Of a DNA stretch of 40,615 bases, positions 32,847-40,615 are shown one piece after another; position 1 is the stretch's first letter, and every line of letters begins with the position of its first letter. The DNA comes from Longimicrobium sp. Lineage in GTDB: Bacteria; Gemmatimonadota; Gemmatimonadetes; Longimicrobiales; Longimicrobiaceae. Location of the stretch: NCBI GenBank assembly GCA_036389795.1, contig DASVWD010000159.1, positions 1 to 40,615 on the forward strand, written 5' to 3'. The position numbers and the translations under genes were made by a program. The notes beneath the pieces were generated by a model. The model was not told where the DNA came from and made no database searches. It worked only from the letters and a program-made list of their open reading frames with translations.

Positions 32847-32963
32847 GGTGTGGATGGGGATAGGGGTGAGAAGAAGATTTTAGGGGAGGGGGAACGGTTG
32901 GCGCCAACAAGATCGCGCAAATGCGCGGGCCGCGCCAGGGTTTTGCCCGGCGGCCTCGCGCCA

Positions 32964-34055
32964 TCAGAACGCGATGGACTGGGGCAAATGGGTGGTCAGG
33001 TAGCGCTGAGCGACCCGGAAAGGCTCCGATACCTGCTTGAACGATTCCGGATTCCGCTCCTCCGGGGGACGCCAGTCGAAGTTCTCCAGCTCCGTGACCA
33101 TCACCGTTCCGACCGAAAGGACCTTCCCGATCGTTGCGGCGCGGCTCTGGGCCATGGAATAGAGCGCCTTGTGAAGGAGAGCCTGCGTGACGAGCATGCG
33201 CCAGAGCACCGGACGGGTCCTGGGGTGGAAGTACTGGAAGATTTCCAGGAAGCGCCCGAACTTCTCTCCTCCGTGCTTCGGGACGTCATCCTCGAACGCC
33301 TTCTGGAACTCCCCGAAGCTCAGGCAGCGCGGAGGCGCATCCTTCTCCCGGAGGATGAGGGCTTCCACGGCCACATCGAGCCAGCCGAGCGTAACGCCCT
33401 GCCTCCAGTACCTGGCAGGATCGGAAATCCGCTTCGTCTTCCAGTCGTGGTCGAACGGTTCGTACGGCAAGTCATGGTCGAGACGCGCGAACTCGAACTC
33501 GTCGGTGAACGAGATGTACATCCGTTTCGCCAGGAGGTACTGCGCTTCGATCTTCTCGTCCACCGCGAGGTCCACCCCCGTCAGCCGCTCCTGGAGAAGC
33601 CGGAACCAGGCGGCGGGAGCCAGCAGATTGTAGATGGTGGAAGACAGATAGTATCCTCCGTCCAGCCAGCTCGGGCCGCCGGGCGGGCCCAGGTGGCCCA
33701 GGCGGGCAGTCCGCGCGAGGCTGTAGACGCGGTGGAAGGCGCTCTCGGACGCTTCCGCGAGACGGAACAGCAGCGGCTCGCATTCCTTGTACAGGCGCTT
33801 TCTCGCCTCGTACTCGTAATCGCGCCTCGCGTCCTGCTCCGATTTCTGCGCTGCCAGCGCGGCTTCGAGACGCGTATTCTGCTCCTGGCTCGCGCCCTGC
33901 AGCCTGGCGATCCTCCAGGTGTTCCACCCGTTCCAGAAAGCTACGGCGAGCGTTCCCAGGAACGTGAGACCAACCCCGGTGAGCGCGAGCGTGGCGGTTC
34001 GATGCGCTTCCCGCGCCTGGATCATGGCCGCCAGCGTGTCAGCCTCGACGATCAT
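32964..34055 (-). CDS. Membrane-anchored coiled-coil protein, unknown
   Basis: A 363-residue protein with one transmembrane helix near the N-terminus (LALTGVGLTFLGTLAVAFW, about 23-41), a coiled coil (RIARLQGASQEQNTRLEAALAAQ, to about 75) and a helical, aromatic-rich cytoplasmic domain of about 280 residues. The start at 34055 is preferred because GGAGG lies five bases upstream; a GTG at 34067 is the alternative. GC content is visibly lower than in the flanking genes, which suggests acquisition. No catalytic motif was seen and the family is not recognised. Lone genes with this build in mobile regions are sometimes defence or effector proteins, but nothing here proves that. Confidence 0.7.
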   Translation of the reverse strand: MIVEADTLAAMIQAREAHRTATLALTGVGLTFLGTLAVAFWNGWNTWRIARLQGASQEQNTRLEAALAAQKSEQDARRDYEYEARKRLYKECEPLLFRLAEASESAFHRVYSLARTARLGHLGPPGGPSWLDGGYYLSSTIYNLLAPAAWFRLLQERLTGVDLAVDEKIEAQYLLAKRMYISFTDEFEFARLDHDLPYEPFDHDWKTKRISDPARYWRQGVTLGWLDVAVEALILREKDAPPRCLSFGEFQKAFEDDVPKHGGEKFGRFLEIFQYFHPRTRPVLWRMLVTQALLHKALYSMAQSRAATIGKVLSVGTVMVTELENFDWRPPEERNPESFKQVSEPFRVAQRYLTTHLPQSIAF

Positions 34056-34136
34056 CTCCGCCTCCACTCCGTAGTGTAAGCGCCAGCCGACGCGCGTCGG
34101 AGGTTCTGCCGCTCCGCGGGCGTGGTCGTGCCCGGA

Positions 34137-36644
34137 TCACACCGCCGCCGCCACCTCCGCGCGCGAGACCAGGCCCTGCGTCCCGTTCACCCGCACGCGC
34201 TCGCCGTCGTGCAGGCTCGACAGCGCGCCGTGCACGGCCATCACGGCGGGGACGCCGACCTCGCGGGCGGTGACGGCGCCGTGGGAGAGGGGGCCGCCGC
34301 TCTCGGTGACCACCGCGCAGGCGGAGTAGAAGAGCGGCGTCCACGCGGGGTTCGTCGTCCGCGCCACCAGCACCGAGCCGGGGACGAAGCGCGCGAAGTC
34401 CTCCACCCCGTGCACCCGGCACACCGGCCCCTCCGCCACGCCCGGCGAGCCGGGGAGCCCCCGCAGCGCCCCCTCCGCCGCGGCCTCGGGCTCCTCGCCG
34501 TAGACGCGCGGCGGGGCGGCGCGCTTGGCCGCCTCGTACGCCGCCCGCTCGCGCCGCGCCTCCTCCGCGGCGGCATCCTCCACCGGCTCGCCCTCCATCA
34601 GCGCCGTCAGCGTCCGCTTGCGCAGGAAGAAGACGTCCTCCGGCCGCTCCACCACGCCGCGTCCCACCAGCCGGCGGCCGACCTCCACCAGCGCCGCGCG
34701 GAAGGGGATGGAGAGCCGCGTGGTCTGGTAGTGCTCCAGGTCGTCGAGCCCCGTGTAGGCGCGCGTGAGCCGCAGCACCTCGGCGGCGAAGTTGCGCAGC
34801 TCCTCGGGCACCAGCGCCAGGTACTCGCGCTCCGCGGCGGACTGGCGCGCGCGTAAGCTCCCCTCGCGCGGCGCCGGGTCGGCCACGTCGCCCTGGAGGA
34901 GCATCAGGCGCAGGTTCTCCAGCACCACCCAGGGCTGCCCGATCCAGGTGGGCACGTAGGCGTCGAAGTCCACCTCGCGGTGCCCGTGGTTCTCCAGGAA
35001 GCGCCGGAAGCCGGACGCGAACGCCGGGAAGCGCTCCAGCATCCCCTCCTCCCACGCCCTCCGCCGGTCCACCTCCGTCAGCAGCCGCTCCAGCTCCGGC
35101 TCGCCGCGGACCACGCGGTAGAGGCGGTACAGGTCCGCGTTCACCAGGTTCGTCTTGGTCTCGCAGAACGAGGTGAGCGCGTCGTAGAGCGCCGGCGCCC
35201 GCTCGCGGCCTACCAGCATCGCCACCAGGGTGAAGAGGGTGCGGTGCAGCACGCCCTGGGTGATGGAGATGGCGATGTTGGGGAGGAAGTACTCGCGCCC
35301 CAGCCGGTCGACCGCCCGCAGGTGCCGCCAGAGCTCGCCGTCGGGCAGCGTCTCCAGGTCGACGGCGGCGAAGCGGCCCAGGGCGAGCAGGTAGCGGTCG
35401 AGGTCGCGCGCCCAGGTGACGGGGAGCTCCTGCACCCAGCGGTAGCGGTCGATCAGCCACTGCCGCTTCGAGCTGAGCTCCTCCAGCGAGTCGAAGCGCA
35501 CCTGCAGCGCCTGCGTGAAGAGCTGCACCGCCGTCTGGTTGCCGTAGACGTAGCCGTCGAAGCGCTCGAACCACTTCCCCGCGAACGGCGGGTAGCCGAG
35601 CAGCTCCAGCGAGTACGCCAGCGACTCGTGGAAGCCCTCGGTGGTGAAGTCCCAGGTGAGCGGCGTCACCGGGTTGGGGAAGCGCTCGGCCGACTCGTCG
35701 CGCGTCCAGCGGGCGGGGAACTCGGTCACCGGGCGCGACTGGAGGAGGTACAGCGTGCCGCCCGCCACCGCCCACTCGGTGTCCTGCGGGAAGGCGTAGA
35801 AGCGCTCCACCCGCACCACCAGCCGCAGCAGCTCGGCCAGCTCCGCGTCCGAGAGCGCCGGCGCGTCGCGCTTCTCCGGCGGCACCTCGACGCGCTCCGT
35901 CCCGTGCCGGGTGGAGACCAGCGCGTGCGCCTTGGTGCCGACCGCGCGCTGCACCACCTCGCCGGTCCGGCGCGAGAGGACGTACTGGTCGATCCCGCCC
36001 TCGCCGGAGACCACCGTCTCGCCCAGCCCGAAGGCGGCGTTGACCACCACCTGGTCCAGGTCGCCGGTGACGGGGTTCATCGAGAACGCCACGCCCGCCA
36101 CCTCGCTCGCCACCATCCGCTGCACCACCACCGCCATCGCCGCGCCCGCCGCGCCGAAGCCGCGCTCGTGCCGGTAGCGCACCGCCCGGTCCTCCCAGAG
36201 CGAGGCGAAGCAGCGCCGCACCGCCTCGATCACCCCGTCCACCCCCGCCACGTCGAGGTAGGTGTCGTGCTGCCCGGCGAAGGCGGCGCCCGCCAGGTCC
36301 TCGAGCGTGGCCGAGGAGCGCACGGAGACGCGCCCGCCCCCCAGCAGCGGCGGCAGCCGCGCCCGGAGCGCCTGGTCCACCTCCGGCGGGAGCGGATGCG
36401 AGACGAGCAGCGCGCGCACCTCCGCGCACTGGGCGTGGAGCGCGGCCGCGTCCCCGGGCGTGAGCGCGGCGATGCGCGCCTCCAGCCCCGGCACCGCGGC
36501 CAGGAACGCGCGGTACGCCGCCGCGGGCACCACCACGCCCGGCGGCACGGGAAAGCCGCCCTGCGTGAGCCGGGCGAGGCTCGCCCCCTTGCCGCCCGCG
36601 GCGGAGGGCTCGGTGGCCGCGTCGTCGGTGAACTCGAGGATCAT
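34137..36644 (-). CDS. PEP-synthase-like phosphotransferase, rifampicin phosphotransferase type
   Basis: An 835-residue protein with the three-part layout of rifampicin phosphotransferase and PEP synthase-like enzymes: an ATP-binding domain (GGKGASLARLTQGGFPVPPG at the start, SVRSSATLEDLAGAAFAGQ), a helical middle domain (about 330-730, with HGHREVDFDAY) and a C-terminal swivelling domain with the phosphorylated His at about 788 (GGPLSHGAVTAREVGVPAVM). RPH enzymes are close to 865 residues; PEP synthase has a further C-terminal barrel that is absent here. It may phosphorylate a small molecule, perhaps a rifamycin. No rifamycin-associated 19-bp element is seen upstream. Substrate is inference. 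Confidence 0.82.
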   Translation of the reverse strand: MILEFTDDAATEPSAAGGKGASLARLTQGGFPVPPGVVVPAAAYRAFLAAVPGLEARIAALTPGDAAALHAQCAEVRALLVSHPLPPEVDQALRARLPPLLGGGRVSVRSSATLEDLAGAAFAGQHDTYLDVAGVDGVIEAVRRCFASLWEDRAVRYRHERGFGAAGAAMAVVVQRMVASEVAGVAFSMNPVTGDLDQVVVNAAFGLGETVVSGEGGIDQYVLSRRTGEVVQRAVGTKAHALVSTRHGTERVEVPPEKRDAPALSDAELAELLRLVVRVERFYAFPQDTEWAVAGGTLYLLQSRPVTEFPARWTRDESAERFPNPVTPLTWDFTTEGFHESLAYSLELLGYPPFAGKWFERFDGYVYGNQTAVQLFTQALQVRFDSLEELSSKRQWLIDRYRWVQELPVTWARDLDRYLLALGRFAAVDLETLPDGELWRHLRAVDRLGREYFLPNIAISITQGVLHRTLFTLVAMLVGRERAPALYDALTSFCETKTNLVNADLYRLYRVVRGEPELERLLTEVDRRRAWEEGMLERFPAFASGFRRFLENHGHREVDFDAYVPTWIGQPWVVLENLRLMLLQGDVADPAPREGSLRARQSAAEREYLALVPEELRNFAAEVLRLTRAYTGLDDLEHYQTTRLSIPFRAALVEVGRRLVGRGVVERPEDVFFLRKRTLTALMEGEPVEDAAAEEARRERAAYEAAKRAAPPRVYGEEPEAAAEGALRGLPGSPGVAEGPVCRVHGVEDFARFVPGSVLVARTTNPAWTPLFYSACAVVTESGGPLSHGAVTAREVGVPAVMAVHGALSSLHDGERVRVNGTQGLVSRAEVAAAV

Positions 36645-36761
36645 GGGAATTCGGATCGAGGAACGCCAATCGAAGTGGGCCAGACCGGATGGGCAGGTTC
36701 AGCCGTCCAACAGGAGGATCCTGCGCAGGGCGCCATGAGAAAGGTCGGCCCGGCCCACAGT

Positions 36762-36812
36762 GTTATCTCATTCCAAGATAACTTCGCTAAACTTTTTAAG
36801 ATTCACCGTTCG
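36762..36812. repeat. AT-rich palindromic repeat, 3' side of the ATPase cassette
   Basis: GTTATCT (36762-36768) and AGATAAC (36776-36782) form a 7-bp perfect dyad, followed by an AT-rich tail TTCGCTAAACTTTTTAAGAT. The same order of GTTATC dyad, GATAACTT and CTAA with an AT-rich tail is found at 38112-38165. AT-rich DNA is otherwise rare in the window. Confidence 0.7.
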
Positions 36813-36871
36813 CCTGTGGCGCTCCGACTCCGCGGCTGGGGCGAACCAGATGTAACCGGTTCGTTATCCGC

Positions 36872-38095
36872 CTACCGGTCGCGCTGGGAGCGTGTCCTCC
36901 GCCCCTTCCGGGCATCGGGCAGACTCCAGTCAGGGATGGAACGGCGCATGAACGCATCGAACATCGGGACCGTGAACGCCGTGTCGCCATGGGCCGGGCT
37001 GTAGATCATCCCCTTGCGGATGAGCCCGTTGCGCAGCGGCGCGACTGCGGACACGTCCTCGCCCAGGACGCGAGCGATGTCACCCGACCGGTGCGGTCCC
37101 GGACCCAGTTCGGCCATCGCCCGCACATAGTCTTTCTCGCGCGGGGTGAGCCGGTCCATGCGCACCCGGAAGAAACCTTTGTCGAGGTGGTCGAGCGCGT
37201 GCTGGGTCGCGCGTTCGGCGTCCTCCACCTCGATCGGCGACGCATCGGCCACGTTCCAGGCATGGTATCCCCACTCTTGAAGGAAGTACGGATAGCCCCG
37301 CGTCGTATCCACGATAATATCCAGCGCCCGGTCCGTGATGTCGGCGCCTTCGCGCAGCGTGGGTTCACGGATGGCATTCTTCGCGTCCTCCGGCGGTAGC
37401 GGCCCGACGTCGGGAAAGGCGAACAGCCGCTCGGCATACGACTTGGCATCACCGGCGAGCGCGGCGAGCTGCGGCAGGCCCGCGCCGAAGAGCACGAACG
37501 GGAGCCCCTTCTGGCCGATCTTGTGCACCGAGACGATCAGCGCCGCCAGGTCTTCCGCCGACACGTACTGCACCTCGTCGATGAAGAGCGCGACCGCGCT
37601 GTCCGCCGCTTTCGCGGCCTCGGCGACCGCCAGCAGCACTTCCGGCAGGTCCGACTCCAGGCTTCCCGAATCGGCCGTCCCGGTCTCGGGCTCCACTCCG
37701 AATTCGACGTCGCCGACCGCCACCTTGAAAGCGCTGGCGAAGGAGCGCAGAACACCGAGTGCCCGACGCGCCCGGACCTGCACCCGCTCGATACGGCTGA
37801 GCCTGAAGAGCAGCTTGCGCAAAGGTGGGACTAGCTGCTCGGCCAGCCGTTTGCTCTCCGGAGCCTCCAGCATGACAGTCTGGTACTCCAGTTCGTCCGC
37901 GATCTCGGCGATGCGGTTGAGGAGCACCGTTTTCCCCACGCCGCGCAAGCCGAGGAGCATCTGGCTCCGGGCGGCACGCCCCGCCTTCACCCGGCCAAGC
38001 GTAACCCTCGCGTCCGCGATGATCTGGTCGCGGCCAGCGAGTTCCGGAGGTTGTGTCCCGGCTCCGGGAGCAAACGGGTTCGTTGTTGGATCCAT
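36872..38095 (-). CDS. AAA ATPase with C-terminal winged helix, orc1/cdc6-like, possibly mobile
   Basis: The 407-residue ATPase starts MDPTTNPFAPGAGTQPPELA, an N-terminus I associate with a widely spread family of prokaryotic AAA_16 ATPases. Walker A is GLRGVGKT (49-56), Walker B is FIDEVQ with D173; there are sensor-type residues in FVLFGAGLPQL. The C-terminal part (about 320-385) looks like a winged helix (SGDIARVLGEDVSAVAPLRNGLIRKG). No toxin, nuclease or integrase is attached. The ATG at 38095 has no ribosome-binding site and may be leaderless. It sits between two related AT-rich palindromic repeats, and its codon use is less GC-biased than the neighbours. Function is unknown; DNA binding or a cassette-linked role is inferred. 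Confidence 0.85.
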   Translation of the reverse strand: MDPTTNPFAPGAGTQPPELAGRDQIIADARVTLGRVKAGRAARSQMLLGLRGVGKTVLLNRIAEIADELEYQTVMLEAPESKRLAEQLVPPLRKLLFRLSRIERVQVRARRALGVLRSFASAFKVAVGDVEFGVEPETGTADSGSLESDLPEVLLAVAEAAKAADSAVALFIDEVQYVSAEDLAALIVSVHKIGQKGLPFVLFGAGLPQLAALAGDAKSYAERLFAFPDVGPLPPEDAKNAIREPTLREGADITDRALDIIVDTTRGYPYFLQEWGYHAWNVADASPIEVEDAERATQHALDHLDKGFFRVRMDRLTPREKDYVRAMAELGPGPHRSGDIARVLGEDVSAVAPLRNGLIRKGMIYSPAHGDTAFTVPMFDAFMRRSIPDWSLPDARKGRRTRSQRDR

Positions 38096-38111
38096 AGCAA
38101 AGTTACGAAGG

Positions 38112-38165
38112 TTATCGATCTTATCCAAGATACAGATAACTTTACTAATTTCCTTTATATTCGCA
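38112..38165. repeat. AT-rich nested palindrome upstream of the ATPase gene
   Basis: GTTATC (38112-38117) pairs with GATAAC (38136-38141), and inside them ATCTT (38119-38123) pairs with AAGAT (38128-38132). An AT-rich tail (TTTACTAATTTCC) follows, similar to that at 36783-36812. Being just upstream of the start codon, it probably also contains the promoter and an operator for the ATPase gene. Confidence 0.72.
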
Positions 38166-38241
38166 ACCCTGCGGGGTGGGGGGCTACCAGACTCCCCCGG
38201 ATACGGCGCGACATCAAACTAATCGCGAGATCAGGCGCTCG

Positions 38242-39609
38242 TCACATGGCACTCGACGCCGGTGCTGCCGGCTGCGCCTCCCACTCCGCCGCCAGCCGCC
38301 GGATCTCCGCGTCGATCGCCCGCGCCTCAGCGACCAGCTTGCGGCGCGCCTCCGGGCGGCGGACGAAGAGGAGGAAGGTGCGGGCGCGCCGCCACGCCCC
38401 GCCCGCGCGGTCGCGGTAGAGCAGCGCCACGGCCCCGGCGTACGGCAGCGACAGCGCGTAGAGCACGGTCCAGAACGGCGTCGCCAGGACGGCGACGGCG
38501 AGGATCTGCAGCGCCCAGAAGAGGGGGAAGACCGGGAGGCTCAGGAAGACGGCGTTCGAGGCGAAGTGGTCGCGGTCGGTGGACATCTTCCGCACCAGCG
38601 CCTTCAGCACGCCGTACGGCAGCCAGTGGTTCACCGTCCCCCACGCCGCGATCGGCAGGCCCACCAGGAGCAGCTCCAGCTCGCGGAAGACGAAGAACGC
38701 CGCGCGCCCCGGCTCCACCGGCAGGAACAGCTCCGGCGCGGTGATCCCCAGCCGCCCCAGCTCGCCGTACAGCCCGGCCAGCCGCCCCTCCAGCGCCGCC
38801 AGCTCCTCGCGCCGCTCCCTCGCCAGGCGCTCGCGCCCCGCCTGGAGGCGGTGGATGGTCCGCACCCGCCCGGCCACGTCCGCCGGCTCCTCGCGCCCGA
38901 GCGGCGCCGGGGGCACGCCCGCCACCTCCAGCAGCTCCGCCGCGCGGGTGAAGGTCTCCACGTCGCGCTCGGCCGCGTAGCTGGTGGTGAGCTCGCGGAT
39001 CCGCGCCTCGACCAGGTCCGTCAGCTCGCGCGGGCCGGCCTCCGGGTGCGCGCGCCGCCACTCCCCCGCGTCGAACGGCTCGCCGAAGACGATCCCCGCC
39101 GCCGAGCGGAAGCGCTCCTTCGCCTCGAAGTGCAGGCCCACCGGCACCACGGCGAGCGAGGGGTGGTGCGCCACGAAGTCCAGCGCGATGCGCGCCGCGC
39201 CCGTCTTGAACGGCCGTAAGCCCGGATCCGAGTGGCTCACCCCCTCGGGGAAGATGCACACCGCGCCGCCCTCCGCCAGCCGACGCCGGCACGCGGAGAG
39301 CGCGTCCACGTTCTTCGCCGGGTCGGCGCCCTGCTCCACGTCCTGCGCGCGGTGGAACTCCACCACGTTCAGCGCCCGCATCAGCAGGCGCAGCAGCGGG
39401 TTCCGCTTCAGCGTGCTCTTGGCCGTGAGCGTCACCGGCCGCTCGATGCGCGTGATGATGAGCAGCGGGTCGACGAACGCGTTGGTGTGGTTGGCCACGA
39501 AGAGCACCGGCCCGCGCTCCGGGACGTTGCCCCGCCCCTGCACGTCCACGCGCCGGAAGAAGCCGAAGAGCGCCGCCCTCCAGAGCGCGCGGACGAAGCG
39601 GTAGATCAC
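38242..39609 (-). CDS. 1-acylglycerol-3-phosphate acyltransferase-like protein (PlsC family) with membrane extension
   Basis: A 455-residue protein with a PlsC domain in the first 220 residues: NHTNAFVDP (His41 and Asp47, five residues between rather than the usual four, as in the NHxNxxxDP subgroup), and FPEGVSHSDP for the glycerol phosphate site. The rest is a coiled-coil-like helical stretch (about 250-300) and two or three hydrophobic segments (about 325-410), which makes it longer than E. coli PlsC (245). It is predicted to acylate a lysophospholipid or similar acceptor at the inner membrane. The GTG start overlaps the stop of the PAP2-like gene (GTGA). Confidence 0.87.
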   Translation of the reverse strand: MIYRFVRALWRAALFGFFRRVDVQGRGNVPERGPVLFVANHTNAFVDPLLIITRIERPVTLTAKSTLKRNPLLRLLMRALNVVEFHRAQDVEQGADPAKNVDALSACRRRLAEGGAVCIFPEGVSHSDPGLRPFKTGAARIALDFVAHHPSLAVVPVGLHFEAKERFRSAAGIVFGEPFDAGEWRRAHPEAGPRELTDLVEARIRELTTSYAAERDVETFTRAAELLEVAGVPPAPLGREEPADVAGRVRTIHRLQAGRERLARERREELAALEGRLAGLYGELGRLGITAPELFLPVEPGRAAFFVFRELELLLVGLPIAAWGTVNHWLPYGVLKALVRKMSTDRDHFASNAVFLSLPVFPLFWALQILAVAVLATPFWTVLYALSLPYAGAVALLYRDRAGGAWRRARTFLLFVRRPEARRKLVAEARAIDAEIRRLAAEWEAQPAAPASSAM

Positions 39610-40529
39610 GCCGCCCCCTCCGCCTCGAGCGCGGGCACCGCGCGCCGGGCGAGCAGCGCGCGCGCCGCGCGGCCGGCCACGAGCGCCAGGAAGACCCCCG
39701 CGACCAGGTCCACCACGTAGTGGTAGCGCAGTACCAGCGTCGCGGCGGCGATCAGGACCACGAGGGGAACGTAGATCAGCCCGCGCAGCGTGTTGCGGTG
39801 CCGGAAGTCGAAGTACATCGCGAAGAACGACGCGCCCAGGTGCAGGCTGGGGAAGGCGCCGTGCGGCCCACCCAGGGCCTCGACCGACCTCGTCACGACC
39901 CCGTGGAAGAACCCGCCCGAGAGCGGCGTGGCGAACTGGTCCGCCAGCTGGACGATGGGGCCGCGCGCCGGGAGGAAGAGGTAGCCCAGGAAGCTCAGCG
40001 CGTACAGGATGGCGAAGCCGGTGATGAACTCCTCGCGCTCCCCCGCCGGCCGCCCCACCAGCCCCAGGAAGATGGAGACGTACAGGTAGGGGATGAACGA
40101 CGCGTAGAAGATGCTCAGGAACTCCACCCAGCGCGTCGCTCCCAGCGGGTCCAGCCACAGCGACGGCGAGTCGCCGAAGAGGAGCGCCTCGTCCGCCGTC
40201 GCCAGCCACGGGTCGGCGACCCAGGGGACGGCCCGGAAGGCGACGTGGCCGAGCGTGGTGTAGAGCGTGAACATCACCGCGATCACCGCCAGCGCGCGCG
40301 CGAACGCCCCCGGCCGCCGCGCCAGCGCCCACGCCACCGCGCCGAACCCCGCCAGCAGCCCCGCGTGCAGCGCCAGCTCCCCGCCCACCCGCGCGCCGCC
40401 CGCGTACGCCACCGCCAGCGTGGCCGTCACGACCGCGAGGATGAACAGCGTCGCCCGGTCGGCGGGATGGATGCGCGCTGCGGCCACGGGGAGAGAGAGA
40501 GCGGGACGGGAAGAGATGGAGCCGATCAC
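39606..40529 (-). CDS. PAP2-family membrane phosphatase/phosphotransferase
   Basis: A 307-residue integral membrane protein with six or more hydrophobic segments and the PAP2 active-site motifs GAFPSLHLGAS and RYHYVVDLVAG, including the catalytic His residues. The layout with long N-terminal hydrophobic region resembles bacterial PAP2-like or inositol phosphorylceramide synthase-type enzymes. Next to an acyltransferase with a GTGA overlap, a role in phospholipid or other polar-lipid assembly is likely. The GTG start at 40529 has no clear ribosome-binding site, so the true start may be a little downstream. The window ends 86 bp further on with no other gene visible. Confidence 0.85.
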   Translation of the reverse strand: MIGSISSRPALSLPVAAARIHPADRATLFILAVVTATLAVAYAGGARVGGELALHAGLLAGFGAVAWALARRPGAFARALAVIAVMFTLYTTLGHVAFRAVPWVADPWLATADEALLFGDSPSLWLDPLGATRWVEFLSIFYASFIPYLYVSIFLGLVGRPAGEREEFITGFAILYALSFLGYLFLPARGPIVQLADQFATPLSGGFFHGVVTRSVEALGGPHGAFPSLHLGASFFAMYFDFRHRNTLRGLIYVPLVVLIAAATLVLRYHYVVDLVAGVFLALVAGRAARALLARRAVPALEAEGAA

Positions 40530-40615
40530 ACCGGCCGCGAAACATGCCGCCGCGCCGCGTCGCCGGGCAAGTGCGTCGTTCCGCTTCGACCGGCATCGGC
40601 GCGGCCGCCGGCGGC

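Noticed and set aside
36645-36761. Rifamycin-associated element upstream of the RPH-like gene
   Set aside because: I read this stretch for the palindromic GC-rich element described for RPH genes and did not find it.
1-40615. tRNA, rRNA or phage attachment sites
   Set aside because: No cloverleaf-like, rRNA-like or integrase-linked sequence was recognised, although a covariance-model search could not be run.

Overview
The window is a high-GC stretch of Gram-negative chromosome, and every gene in it can be read as bacterial. The cell envelope genes (Mla lipid-transport set, RND pump with adaptor and TolC channel, lipoproteins) imply an outer membrane. The very high GC, the many short interspersed repeats and a small Cys-rich peptide with a LEIISFET-type leader together suggest Gemmatimonadota, most likely a Longimicrobium relative. 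That placement is inference; there is no rRNA or marker gene here to prove it. I found no tRNA, rRNA, CRISPR array, transposase or integrase.

Layout. 1-1410: interspersed repeats and a translationally coupled pair of unknown proteins on the minus strand. 1678-3250: a thiol-redox operon (membrane-anchored DsbA-like protein, VKOR-like protein, 70-residue protein). 3534-5516: an SDR, a Spy/CpxP-like His/Cys-rich secreted protein and an amphi-Trp protein. 5600-8590 (minus): mlaE, mlaF, mlaD, with about 390 bp of repeat DNA between mlaE and mlaF. 8998-15710 (minus): a GbsR/MarR-type regulator, TolC, adaptor and RND pump, apparently one operon behind a promoter whose -35 box lies in a perfect palindrome. 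16547-19492: an orphan soluble PAS/GAF histidine kinase. 19757-21732: a divergent pair, a lanthipeptide-like precursor with no modifying enzymes and a PI-PLC-like phosphodiesterase, the latter flanked by two copies of a 23-bp repeat. 21850-24090 (minus): a GH13 enzyme. 24437-25057: a lipoprotein.

25418-28350 (minus): csoR-copA copper efflux operon with a candidate CsoR box. 28450-29097: a lone DUF433 antitoxin-like gene and a broken HigA/NadS-like antitoxin. 29163-31121: a TipA-type MerR regulator behind a textbook MerR promoter, then an aldo/keto reductase; the two genes carry the same terminator sequence. 31204-34055 (minus): a lipoprotein and two membrane proteins of unknown function. 34137-36644 (minus): a PEP-synthase/rifampicin-phosphotransferase-like protein. 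36872-38095 (minus): an AAA ATPase in an AT-rich frame of two related palindromic repeats, which looks like a small mobile or selfish cassette. 38242-40529 (minus): PAP2-type membrane protein and acyltransferase, coupled by a GTGA overlap.

The most unusual signals are the repeats: at least five families recur within 40 kb, one being an AGTGCG-type tandem array placed exactly at stop codons. The ATPase cassette and the orphan peptide/PI-PLC locus are the best candidates for undescribed biology.
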